From Rhodocollybia butyracea (lineage: Eukaryota; Basidiomycota; Agaricomycetes; Agaricales; Omphalotaceae), in the NCBI GenBank assembly GCA_015501585.1, contig JADNRY010000013.1, forward strand, positions 581,723-645,722: a stretch of DNA of 64,000 nt. The letters run 5' to 3'. Positions 1 to 12,764 of the stretch are shown here, piece after piece. The notes below the pieces were generated by a model. The model saw only the letters and a list, made by a program, of their open reading frames with translations, made no database searches and was not told the DNA's origin. Each line of letters starts with the position of its first letter. The first letter of the stretch is position 1. The position numbers and the translations under genes were made by a program.

Positions 1-1652
1 ATGGAAAGTTGGTCCAAAGTCAACTCTTGTCCCATGTCTTTAATTCCATCAAAACCTGGTGCATTCAACTCATAGTAAAAGCCATTGTTACGTGAATTCC
101 TCTGGATCATATTTCCAAAGGGTTGTCGTATTTGGTCATAGTTTCGCAGGATACGGGCCCAATTTTCTGGTCCTTCTTTGGAGAATAGACGCCCCAGTAC
201 GTATCCATCCTGATGAGGATGAACGATAGTGCGGCAAGTCTTAACCTTGTTTCTCACCTCAATTGCCTGCCCTGCCCCTGCACCTAGATGTTACACACAT
301 CAATATTTTGACCGTGTTCTGTCTGCTTATAGGAGACTGACCAATATGGGGTGTACTGCAGTGAGCAGCATCTCCGAGTAGGGCAATTCGACGAGAAACA
401 TATGTGTCCATTGGGTGTAAATCTCGAACTACCCAGCGAGACGGGGCTTCAATGCTCTAATCCTCTGAGTGAGTCGTTTAGAAATAAAGTATCAATTAAT
501 CACTCACCCCAAGTAGCTGTAAGACTTCTTCCTCCCATCCGGCGAATTCACTGAGCACCTCCTCTGTTGTTGCGCTCCTGATATCCGGGCCATCAAAGGA
601 CTTACCTTCGTCCGTTACAGTTGAAAAGAATGCCACGACATTGATGATTCGACCTCCACTGATCGGGTAGACCACTATGTGCTGCGTTGCATATTGAGTC
701 GAAAAATCTAGTCGGTTTTTCCCCAACACTTGCCTTGTTTTTGCCACAGTACTAGGATATATTTCTCGTCAGAACGCGTGTGATAGCAGATGTGAGTCAC
801 TGACTATTAGTGGAGCTTGCAGAGTTCTGTGATTTGGGTACATTTGTGCAAAGGTCTCTTTGGGAGCCAAACCCCGAAAGACTTGAGTCCCTGTATAGAA
901 TATGCCTTCGTTCCGGAACGACTCTCGAGTCACCGATTTTATTCCGTCAGCACCAATGAGAACCTGGCACGTTGCTTCAGAACCGTTCATGAAATGTAGC
1001 TTGACGGAATCTTCCTGTTCTTCGCACTTGATGAGGCGATGAGCAAGATGTATCCGGCAGAAGGATGGAACGTGTTTGAGAAGCGTCTGTTGAAGCTCTT
1101 GTCTGGTGGTTTAGTTAGCTGGTTATACTATCATACAAGATCGAGTACCTATGAAAGCAAAGTGCGCCACCTTTCGAGGAGGTGAATTATCACTCTTTCT
1201 GTACTACCACTGATCGCCGTACCTCTTGCATACATTGTATGGAATGTAAACCCCTCTTTGCGGTCACTTATACGAAACTCAAAACCTACTTCTACAGACT
1301 TATAAAAATCAACACATTTCCGTTGTGCTACTGTGACTCACTTGGCTCGTCGGTATACCGCTCCGGCAGTAACTCCAGCAAATCTTCCTCCAGCCCCAAA
1401 GACTTGAGAATATCCCAAGTCCGAGGCCAAACCGTTATCCCAGCCCCAATTTCGGTGATTTGGTTTGCTTGCTCGTACAAGTCAATCTCAACACCAGGAC
1501 AATTCCTGAGGGCCACAGCACAGCATAAGCCTCCGATTCCGCCCCCTCTGCAAGTGGCCATTAGACACGAGGGTCACCTTGCGGGACGAATACCCTCACA
1601 TTATCGCCAACCGTGTCTTGGAGCTCGAACTAGAAGTAGGCTCAGAGTCCAT
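1..1652 (-). CDS. FAD-dependent monooxygenase, salicylate hydroxylase-like (C-terminus cut by window edge)
   Basis: Probable cytosolic flavoprotein that hydroxylates an aromatic acid with NAD(P)H and O2; the substrate cannot be read. Seen after splicing: RLAIIGGGIGGL (FAD-binding GxGxxG) followed by an acidic strand end (IDLYEQ), GADGIKSVTR (DG motif), and GDAAHCSTPHIGAGAGQ leading into EDGYVLGRLF (the GD motif). The ATG at 1652 was chosen because a first exon of 53 nt spliced at 1599 joins exactly into the GGGIGG motif. A 22-nt exon at 1149-1170 and a GC-AG intron at 682-733 are needed for continuity. The protein runs off the left edge at a conserved stretch (PGFDGIKDMGQ), so only the extreme C-terminus is missing. 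The frame is intact. Family membership is secure; the exact enzyme name is inference. Confidence 0.88.
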
Positions 1653-1995
1653 TATAGCTTGGGTGAGAGGTGGGAAATATTCGGGATGGCGAGGAGCTGA
1701 TTTTATAGACTATTCATCTTTTTTCCTGCGATGTCACTCAAATTTCACACCGTTCTGACTTTTTTTTTGGCTGGATGTACGACCTTCTTCGTGCTAGTTG
1801 CTTTATATAGATCAGTTGTTCCCATTATTACCCAGCGTGGAACGGAGGAACATCGATCGAACGTAATAAACTAAAATCGTGTCTGAGGGAACATATCTAT
1901 CTTATCTTTATCTTTGTTTAGCTGTGCATTAGTTGCAGAATCTGTCAATTAAACCATCTCGAGCGATAATAATAGAATCGTATATATCTGTAGTT
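1653..1995. other. Intergenic: monooxygenase promoter and aquaporin 3' side
   Basis: No gene is seen. Because both neighbours lie on the minus strand, this is the upstream region of the monooxygenase. It holds a run of TATC/TATCTT words at 1894-1916 (GATA on the opposite strand), described as a separate site. Confidence 0.7.
1894..1916. promoter_or_regulatory. GATA-type site cluster upstream of the monooxygenase
   Basis: Three closely spaced TATCT words (tatctatcttatctttatct) read as AGATA on the minus strand. HGATAR motifs are bound by fungal GATA factors that control nitrogen or iron genes. The site lies about 245 nt upstream of the monooxygenase ATG. Its function is inferred only from the motif. 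Confidence 0.35.
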
Positions 1996-3615
1996 TTAAG
2001 CATTGTTTAAATGCTCAATATCCGCCTTCTCGTTAGATGAGATGTCCGAATCTTCCCTCCCAGGTGCATGAGCATGGTTCATATGGACGCTCATGTACTC
2101 GCGCTGAGCTGCGGGGATGACTGTATTTCGTATATCAGTATACAACTTCAGAATAAGATGACTGTCTACACACCTCGCGCAGAATCAGTGAGGAATAATT
2201 CGTGCAAGAGTACTCCGAACATCGTAGCGGGTATACTGGTAAGGGCTGCTATTGCCGCATACGGACCTCCAGCGGCTACGGATACAGTTAAAATGAATCC
2301 AAGCAGAGAGAGAAATCGAACTAACCTTGTTTACCCCAGATTGTCAGGGCGGCTAGTCGACCACCAAGGTCGCGAGCGGGATTGGCCGCCACTATAGTAG
2401 GAGATATGAGTATTATGTCGTAGTGGGGGTAAATCGGCGTTTCGCTTACATGTAGGAGTTGCAAATCCCCAAATAGCCGCAGCACTAAAAGAGTGAGCAT
2501 TAGCAAAATTTCGCTCAAGGTGACAGAAACTCACTAGGCAATGGCAATGACAAAAGGACCCACGGCTGGCGGAATTAAGATATTTGTAGGGTCAATGCTA
2601 CCCCAGATCACCAGGGCTAAGAAGACATCCTAGATTAAAGGTGAGCGTAATTTAATGATAGGACATAGCGATTAATAGAGAAGCTTACGGTGACAAACTC
2701 ATTCAAGAACGCCCTGCCCAAGTTTAATCCGGGAAGAGCATATAGTGCGAAAGCACCAGCGGGGCCTACAGAAGAAATATAAATTAACTCGCCGCCTTAA
2801 ATATCGTGGAAAGACTAACCTTGGGGAGTGAACATGATAGCCTCCATCTTTGCCAGGACTAAAGCACCTTCGGCTTCTTTGATAATGTCAAACCACTGCA
2901 CATAGATGAGGAGACACGCCACATATCCTCCAAGGATCTGTGCAATGATATATCTTGGATGTAGATATTAGACAAAATTCGCTCTCCAACGCGTGGACTC
3001 ACCTAAGGGCCTTCAAGGGTGGGAACTTTTTGAAGACCACCAAAGTAAGGGTCACCGCCGCTGTCAAAACAAAGATAAGCCAGGAGGGCCAGGATAAGTA
3101 AGGTAAGTTTTGTACGGTTGAAATGACCGCCACTTGTCGAGGCACATATTCCGATGGCCTTGATATACGGTGGTGAGCTAATATAAGGAACAATCATTGA
3201 AGGGTACACGCACAAACACGATCCCAAAGGCGTAAGCCAAACCGATCTGAAGGACAGCTATAGATATTTGAATTGAGGACGGCGTGAGTATTAAAGTGGT
3301 ACGACTCACAGCCAAGGCCGGCGATGTTCAAGATAGTACCGTTAATCCAAGCAGTTTGAGATCCGACACCTAGAAGCAGCTCAGTAGTGAACTTGGTACA
3401 CAGAGCAACTGATGAGTACCTGCGTATACGTAGAAGAACACGCCTAACTAAGATTCAAGTTAGAGAGATGAGTTACAATTTGAACGAAGGAGGATACGAA
3501 CGAATTCCGCGAAGCATTCTACGAACCAGTGAGCGGTTGTATGTCTATGCCTCTCCCATACGGTGAAAAACCTTGAACGGGGCTGGACGTCGCGGAGGTG
3601 AACAATATCAGACAT
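1996..3615 (-). CDS. Aquaporin / aquaglyceroporin (MIP family)
   Basis: Integral membrane channel for water and probably glycerol. After splicing the first half-helix reads SGGHFNPAVTLTLVVF and the second reads ANPARDLGGRL, so both NPA motifs are present. The Asp directly after the second NPAR is typical of glycerol-conducting members. The N-terminus MSDIVHLRDVQPRSRFF is a short cytosolic tail; the first membrane segment begins near FVECFAEFLGVFFYVYAG. The protein ends in a hydrophilic tail (SSNEKADIEHLNNA) after a final intron. The gene has about ten exons. The ATG at 3615 is the only start in frame with the first membrane segment, and the stop at 1996 follows the last spliced exon. No frame damage was seen. 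Family identity is firm; substrate choice is inference. Confidence 0.92.
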
Positions 3616-4262
3616 GGCGAACAAAGAATTGGAGTTGGGATGAGGACGCGAGTTTATATAGATATTGGGACTTGATATTCAACGCGTTAAGTTGATGAGA
3701 TCCCAGATGTTCCTTCCCGAGAAAGGGGAAATCAGCTGGCCAACGCCCAAGTCAAGTGGGCCCTCTCATCTGATCAACATGGATTTTTTTGTCCAGAGAA
3801 GGAAAGAAGTGGGTGCAATCATGCGAGTCTTGTGAATGACCTCCCTAAAGTTAAACTAGCCTCGCGAGCTGGAAGCAGTTCTTTCTGAAGGAGATATGTT
3901 TCTGAATTGTCCCAAGAACAAGACAAGTACACAACTCGTCCTTGATCTCCCTAGTTCCGGTCTCCTTAACCAGTCCTTAAAGTGTCCTTAACCTCCCATG
4001 GTTCCCGAGTCCCGCTTCCGCGAATGCTAGTATGTAGTCTCAAGCTTTGGTTGTTTACGGTTTAGCTTCCCCAGGAACTGGGCTCAAGACGATTATCATT
4101 CAAACTGCCAACCCATAAATATGTTTTTACCATTGCCTTGGCGGGTGTACCTTACTTGTATACCTTCCATTTTATCTGCGACACGGTTGCTGTTGTTGGT
4201 TGCACTAATGACAAGCCACTGATTGTAAAATTGCGTCCAGTCCTGCGGTAATAGTATACTCA
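3616..4262. other. Intergenic region between aquaporin promoter and SRP14 3' end
   Basis: About 650 nt with no open frame longer than background and no recognisable RNA gene. It must contain the aquaporin promoter and the SRP14 3' untranslated region. I see no clear element in it. Confidence 0.6.
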
Positions 4263-4911
4263 TTATGGAGCTACTTTTCCTTTCGCCTCCTCCTTTGCCT
4301 TGATTTTATTCAATGCCTCCTGCTGTTTTAAAGCCGCTTTCACCTGTCGTTGTCGTCTCCTTCGTCCCTTGCCACGTTTAGGTCCGTCGATAACTATAGG
4401 TTCGGATAATTTCTTCTTCCGAGCTGCTGCCTGTTCCGCACGCTGCTTCTCCCGTTTCTTGTCTCTTTTGCGGAGGGTCGTCATGGAAGATTTCAAAAAA
4501 GTGCCATACAAGTGATAGAACTTTTCCAGTTCAGACGATTTGACCTGATCCAAAAGTCAGTAAGTATATTATTATGAGAAATAAAGATCTACACACTGTT
4601 GTCGAAAATTTGGTTTTACCACCATCGCTGACCCTAAGAAGACACGGATATTCTCGAGTATCGTTCGCACTAGCTCCTGCCTTCATTGCCGTTTCCTCCT
4701 TGTTATAAGAGACTGGTAAAGGTCAATTCAAGTCCACCAGCACGATGAACGCCCTACGTCGTTTATGCGTAATCCATACTGAGCCTTGATCTTTGGAGGA
4801 TTCAAACAGTGCATTTAGCTGCTTGAGAAACTGTTCAAGTCTTGATTATTGCGAATATTTTCAAACAGAGTACAGGCAGCTCACGGTATCGTGGTCGACC
4901 AGCTTCAGCAT
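4263..4911 (-). CDS. SRP14: Signal recognition particle 14 kDa subunit
   Basis: SRP14 binds the Alu domain of SRP RNA and slows translation while a nascent chain is brought to the ER. The spliced N-terminus reads MLKLVDHDTFLKQLNALF and continues with SSKDQGSVWITHKRRRAF, the SRP9/14 fold. The last exon has FYHLYGTFLKSSMTTLRKRD followed by a very basic tail (KRGKGRRRRQRQ), the usual Lys/Arg-rich C-terminus. The ATG at 4911 was chosen because a 9-codon first exon joins across a GTGAGC intron into the conserved FLKQLNALF. The gene is divergent from SPC25, with only 92 nt between the two start codons, so they probably share a promoter. The frame is intact. Confidence 0.9.
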
Positions 4912-5003
4912 CGTGGAAGAGAAATAGAGATTTACATAATCTGCCAAACAAGTGCGTGACCAAACAACGCGTCGCGACTTCAACTTGTCCCCCAACCAAT
5001 GCC

Positions 5004-5969
5004 ATGGCCCATACCTTTGATCTAAAGGCTACTCTTTCCGATCCGAATCCTCGGATTGACCTCAGGATTTCTGCATATGAGGAGTCGTCACAAAACTTTC
5101 TCAAAGCTCTGAACAGTTATAAGAACAGGTCCATCGCTCATATTACGGACAAGCGGGAAAAGGAAGCTGCAGAAATAAAGAAGCTGCAGGACAAGACACA
5201 TAAAGTAGAGACAGAGACTAACAAATGCAAGGTGCAAGAAATTGAGCTCATGAACAGTACGTCGCGCCCATTACATCCATCACTCTTCCGGAATTCAAAC
5301 CTATACTGCAGCGCTCGAAAGAGAACAGGCAGAAAGAAAAAATGCCGAGATCGCTGTTGCTACCTTCAAGCGACAAATAACCTCGCTTCAAGAACGTAGC
5401 GCAACTATACAAGCTCAAATCGACGAGTACCGTGCATTGGTCTCCAGTCTCAAGAGAGGTCTGTGAGCTAGTTCCTCGGCCAGTATCTTTGTTGACAGTG
5501 CCTCTAGACAAGGGCAAGGAGCGATCCACACTAAACTCTCACTCTTCAAATCTTGCTCCAGAATTACACGCGTTCGAAAATATTTTGGCGTGCTCGATAG
5601 ACGGCCTGGAGAAGGAACAACTGCTGATAAGTTTCCGATGTGTAGACGTATCGGATCCAGACCGAGAGTTTAGTTTTATTCTGGATGTATCTGCTTCCAA
5701 TTATAAAGGTATAGACGTGATCTTACTTATATAGCATGTTAATCTCGTTTGCAGTGTTGAAAACTTCACCTCCACTACCCTCTTGTCCTCTACTGGTTGA
5801 TAAACTGAACACCACTGGGGACATATTTGCCTTTATCATACAGATTCGGCAAGAATTTTATAGACTAGCCAATGGAGAAGATGATCCAGGCCTCTCATCA
5901 TCTGTGAGTCCTTGTGTAAAGCGTTTTCCGTTCGCAGCTCAAGCCCTCCAAGATTTAGATCTACTGTGA
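5004..5969 (+). CDS. SPC25: Kinetochore protein Spc25 (Ndc80 complex)
   Basis: Component of the four-protein Ndc80 complex, which links kinetochores to spindle microtubules; the Spc24/Spc25 end faces the centromere. Seen: an N-terminal region (MAHTFDLKATLSDPNPRIDL), a long coiled coil rich in K/E (LEREQAERKNAEIAVATFKR and onward), then the globular C-terminal RWD-like domain with LISFRCVDVSDPDREFSFIL, NYK-VLKTSPPLP and the closing helix FIIQIRQEFYRLANGE. Three introns join these parts. The ATG at 5004 starts the conserved region; an in-frame ATG at 4842 lies inside the divergent SRP14 gene and is unlikely. A possible 34-nt intron before the stop would give a different tail but is too short to trust. 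Confidence 0.88.
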
Positions 5970-6396
5970 TACTTTATCTTATTTTACCATGATTGTATAT
6001 ACGCGAAAAAGCGATTGATTTGTGCACACTAGGTCAAGAACGGTCGTTTTACTTCGAAAACAGTTGACTATAGGCCACTCTCAGTCCAGCCAAAAGAGCT
6101 CGTGCGTACCAAGGGATATCAAATTCCACATGTTTCAACGCTATACTCGAAGCTTGAAACGCTTAGCTTTTGTTGGAGCTTGAAACTCGGATAAACCGAA
6201 TTACGCCGTCACACGTTTGGTCTACGTGGCATCGTAAAAGAAATATGCACACAAAGTTGGAACCATAAAATGGTTCATGATATCGTCGGAGAAGATAGTC
6301 AAGGACTACACATACATGTCTTCTGCAGCGTCAAGTGGAAAGTCATAGAAAATTTACAGCAGACGGAGGTGGGAATTCAGTCGGCGCTAATTTGTA
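5970..6396. other. Intergenic region upstream of BiP
   Basis: No gene seen. This stretch holds the SPC25 3' side and the distal BiP promoter; the proximal promoter elements are listed separately. Confidence 0.6.
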
Positions 6397-6445
6397 ACGT
6401 AGTGCCACGTACCACGTATTTGACACGTCACATCACGAATATAAA
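6397..6445 (+). promoter_or_regulatory. Proximal BiP promoter: UPR-like ACGT elements and TATA box
   Basis: Two adjacent copies of CCACGTA occur at 6405-6411 and 6412-6418, followed by TGACACGTCA at 6421-6430. On the minus strand these read TACGTGG twice and TGACGTGTCA, close to the TACGTG/TGACGTG words bound by Hac1/XBP1-type bZIP factors. A TATAAA box at 6440-6445 lies 52 nt before the ATG at 6497. BiP is the classic target of the unfolded protein response, so the reading is plausible. Binding itself is inference. Confidence 0.55.
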
Positions 6446-6496
6446 GAAAGGACTGGACCAATTTCAAACACTTGACTTTTTTTTCTTTCATCCACC

Positions 6497-8931
<2,435 letters not shown>

Positions 8932-9193
8932 TGCTGGCATTTCTTGGCTAGAACTAAACACTGAGAAGTCGCTCCACGACTTTGGAGGATGGGGAAAGAA
9001 ACCGTAATTTATTGATGACATGACTTAAATTCCTCCTCGCATCATTTGCATTTTTGTGGACGTACCTATCAAAAAGTTTACAAGTAGATTGTGAGTTAAT
9101 GTATTTCGCTCTGCGATGTCGAGGTCCGTAGTGAATAGCACAAATTGAACTAGCGAGGGCTAAAAGTACACTGTTATGGTGGTTATCCGTAAA

Positions 9194-11324
9194 CTACTCG
9201 CTTATCCGAACGGGCACACTTCCTATTGCAGTCTGATCTCCGAAAATGACCTTTTCGACGGCATCCAGTGCTGGTTTTGTATATTCTCCGCATGCTAAAT
9301 GCAAGTATGGACTCGAGTGTGCACTCTTGAATTCAACAAGGTCGTAAGGTGTGCTGCTCGACAATATGACTACTCTCTCTTGAACGGACGACAAAACGCT
9401 CTCGAGCGCCTGCAATTGCCATCTTGCACGATCAGCATTTCGAAGAGTGAAGATGACTTGTTCATCTGCTAGGACTTTGAGAGACTCGACATCCTGCTGC
9501 CCGAAAACTACATGGCGTGTTCTGGAAACTCGCGCTTTGATTGTTTCGAAAAAAGAAAGGAAAGATGCGCCAGCGGTGTTCCGAACCGCACCTCCCTTCG
9601 TTCGCAGGACACCTTCTGCATCGTCAACGGCAAGGTTGTAGCTTTGCATTGCTGGGGTGAAAACGACGACTTTTCCCTGCGGGCTCAAAGTCTCTCCTTC
9701 CTTCAAACAGGCAACGGTTCTCCTGTATGCAGCCGAACTCAGTTGAGCATTCTGACGTTTGAGTTTACCCCAAGCTGCTCCATTCCAGGGAGCCCGCCTA
9801 TCATATTGGTCCCACCGCAGATGCAGAGCTTCCTTCCACTTCATGATTCTCTCTGTGCTTTTCCTCAGCATCTCCAACGAGATTCGACCGCTTTCGATCG
9901 CTTCCCAAACACGCTCGATAGCCGCTCTCTGCTTTTCGAACGTATGGCAGATCATCACGACATCTGCGCCGGCCTGTAAAGCCAGAACCGCGCCTTCTTC
10001 GATTCCAGGTCCGCCTTCCCACTCTGCGTCTTTGGAACCAGAATTGGCGTCAATTCTTTTACTGGCGCTTTCAGCTTTCCTCAACTTCTCTAAATCTTCT
10101 TTCGTTTTGGATATTGCATCCATTTCAAGGCAGTCGGTTACTACGACACCATTAAAACCTAACCCTTTGGTGTTGTCTCGAAGGATTCCGTTGGTGACAG
10201 CAGCACTCAGAGACGCTGGTTCATCAGCCTTGCCAGTGACAAGAGGCAGGGCCATGTGCCCCGTCATTATGGTAATCATATCATTTTGCATCTTCTCGGT
10301 GAGCCGTCTGAATGGAACTAACTCAATGTCTTCCAGTCCTGTTTTGTCAGACTTGTTGGCCCACTCTTTCCAGACTCGAGGTAAGCCAAGGTGAGAATCG
10401 ACACTAGTATCTCCATGACCCGGAAAGTGCTTGACACTTGGAGCTATACCGGCGTTTGTCAAGCCTCTACACGACGCCAGGACATGCTGGGCTACGCGTT
10501 CAGGATCTGATGTAAACTTGAGATGACGAGTGTGATGTACGCATAGGCAACGAACCATCTCCGAATGAGCGTACCCCAATAACAGGATTTTCTCTTTCGC
10601 TGTTGACATCACCAACAGGCGCAAATACCCAATTGACACCAAGAAAATTTAGTTCGGAGCCTTGGGCAGCATAGACGGACTCTGTGATCTCTAATGATTT
10701 CTTTGGGATATCGATTTCGGACGATTCTGGCTCAGACTGTGAGGGATTGTCTGTGATGGATGCGAGTGCCATTGCACCAGGGCTACAACAACAACACCGG
10801 TCAGTAGTGTTAAGCTACCTACATACTAGTACTTACAAGAGGGTCGCAACGCTGCCTGCACTAAAAGCCGAGACCAGGCCTATTCATGTGGTATATGAGT
10901 ATCGGATATATTGGCTGAGGTATGATATATGATATCTGACCTCCTTCTTGGTCGGTTCCTATAGATAGCCCAATGCTCTGGCCCGCATCACGAGCATGTC
11001 GCTGGAGGCCTGCAATATGAGATGCAAGAACTTGCGCTCGTCCGTTCTGTTCCTCAGATCCGATGACATTACGCTTCATAAATATGACATTTCCGACCCA
11101 GTATTCACTTCCTAGATCACGATAAGTAGAGCCACCTCATCGTGGGTTCAATCGGACCTGTAAGTGTCAAAATATCGTTTCCTTTGCCAGAAAAGGGCGT
11201 ATCTCCGTGAAATCCAAAGATGAAATGCTGTGTAGCACACGTAAGAACGCAAACAATAGCCAAAGTCAAAGTTATCTTGGACCTGGCCAATCTCTCTCTT
11301 GAGTTCATCCGTTAACTTGACCAT
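9194..11324 (-). CDS. Glycoside hydrolase family 3 protein, NagZ-like beta-N-acetylglucosaminidase
   Basis: Predicted to release N-acetylglucosamine or a related sugar from glycosides; no signal peptide is seen, so a cytosolic role is likely. Motifs: TDQEGG near the N-terminus, NWVFAPVGDVNSERENPVIG, then KHFPGHGDTSVDSH, the NagZ-type signature whose Asp-His pair acts as acid/base, and GVVVTDCLEMDAI with the nucleophile Asp. A second C-terminal domain (about 200 residues) follows. The start at 11324 gives MVKLTDELKREIGQ, which splices to HFIFGFHGDTPF; the next junction near 11160 is weakly defined. This KHFPGHGD group is bacterial-like and also found in fungi. Enzyme class is secure by motif; the natural substrate is unknown. 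Confidence 0.85.
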
Positions 11325-11516
11325 TGGAGAAATCTTGCGTAGGTGGTACCGTCGCTCCTGAGAAACCCTACTGGTTCCTTACGTGAGATCGATAACTGAG
11401 CGCTTAAATTTTGCACGTGACTATTGACTGCATAGGATTATTAATCCCCACTTCTTCGTTGTGTCCGCGAACCTCAAAACTTTTTATTCGTCGTTACCAG
11501 CAAAATATAGTCAGCC

Positions 11517-12225
11517 ATGGGTCGTATGCACGCTCCCGGAAAGGGTATTTGTAAGTAATAAGCCTAATGTTCGCGCTTGGATTCGTTCTTATAGTCCAAA
11601 CTAGCCTCGTCCGCTCTTCCTTACCGTCGGGCACCTCCTACATGGTTGAAGACGACCCCAGAAGATGTTGTTGACCACATCGTTAAGCTTGCACGAAAGG
11701 GACTCACCCCATCTCAAATCGGTGTTACTCTACGTGACTCGCATGGTATTCCCCAAGTCCGATTTGTTACTGGAAACAAAATTCTCCGTATCCTCAAAGC
11801 ACAGGGTACGTCGAATCCTCTCTCCGAAAGGATGAGAGGCCTGGTTCTGTTCCTCGTTTGTTAACTTTGAAGAACTCATGTATTACTCGTTTTCTTTTTT
11901 CTTTCATTGCTCTTCCCTTCGAATTGGGATACCTTTTTGTTAATGGGATAGGACTTGGCCCATCCATCCCTGAGGACCTTTGGCACCTCATCAAAAAGGC
12001 GGTTGCCGTGCGCAAGCACTTGGAGACCAACCGAAAAGACAAGGACTCCAAGTTCCGTCTCATCTTGATCGAGTCCAGGATTCATCGGTGAGTCGTACCC
12101 TTGCGGATTGTAATCCAGTTTTGGTTTAATGTTGTTCTAGTCTTGCTCGCTACTACAAAACGAAGCAGCAGATTCCCCCGACATTCAAGTACGACTCGGC
12201 AACTGCTTCGACTTTGATTGCTTAA
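11517..12225 (+). CDS. RPS13: 40S ribosomal protein S13 (uS15)
   Basis: Small-subunit ribosomal protein needed for 40S assembly. The spliced protein starts [19 protein letters not shown] and contains [60 protein letters not shown] and [19 protein letters not shown], all typical of uS15. It ends ASTLIA. The length of about 151 residues is normal. The second intron is about 148 nt, three times the local norm. S13 introns host U14 snoRNA in vertebrates, but no convincing C/D boxes were found here. Confidence 0.96.
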
Positions 12226-12764
12226 GGGGTTCTATGTTGGAAATGCATGTATCTCTTTCGTGTATGCTTTATACGACATGCTCTACATATGTTATGATAT
12301 GACACTTTGAGTTTGTAATTCTTCGGTCAGAGTTCCAACCGCCAAACATAGCAAACATAGCTCTTTTCAAGTTTCTGTTGCCCAAAAGAAATGAGCCTCA
12401 TTTGACAGTATTGAGAAACGCGTTTCGATCACGTGGCAATTTCAAAGGTTGCCAGTTGACCACGACGTTGTCTTCAACGAGGCAGCCGGACGCCTTTGGA
12501 CGCTGCTGCATTGCCTTACTCCTGCCTTGCCTTAGCCACGCAGCTCAATAAATTACTATTGCCACTTGATCAACCTCCGTTGTTCAAATTTCCATGTTTG
12601 TAGATCTTCCATAGTGTACTACGATATACTAATTTCCAGCTCGTGAAGCCTAGCTCGATATTCAACTGCTGAAAGTACCAGATTAACTGCTGGACAGGAA
12701 TGTATGTTATTGCAGCCTTTGTATCTTCCATTTGGCTCCTAATTCTAATTGCATTAGTACCGTC
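12226..12764. other. Intergenic region
   Basis: About 540 nt without a supported gene; it holds the S13 terminator region and the promoter of the following coiled-coil gene. An in-frame ATG at 12732 could extend the next protein by 11 residues. Confidence 0.6.

Noticed and set aside
4842..5003. In-frame upstream extension of SPC25
   Set aside because: Lies inside the divergent SRP14 first exon and intron; the conserved protein begins at 5004.
5902..5935. 34-nt intron at the end of SPC25
   Set aside because: Has GTGAGT and CAG ends but is shorter than any other intron here; the unspliced frame gives a normal C-terminus.
11805..11951. snoRNA (U14-like) in the long S13 intron
   Set aside because: No convincing C box (RTGATGA) paired with a D box (CTGA) and terminal stem could be found by eye.
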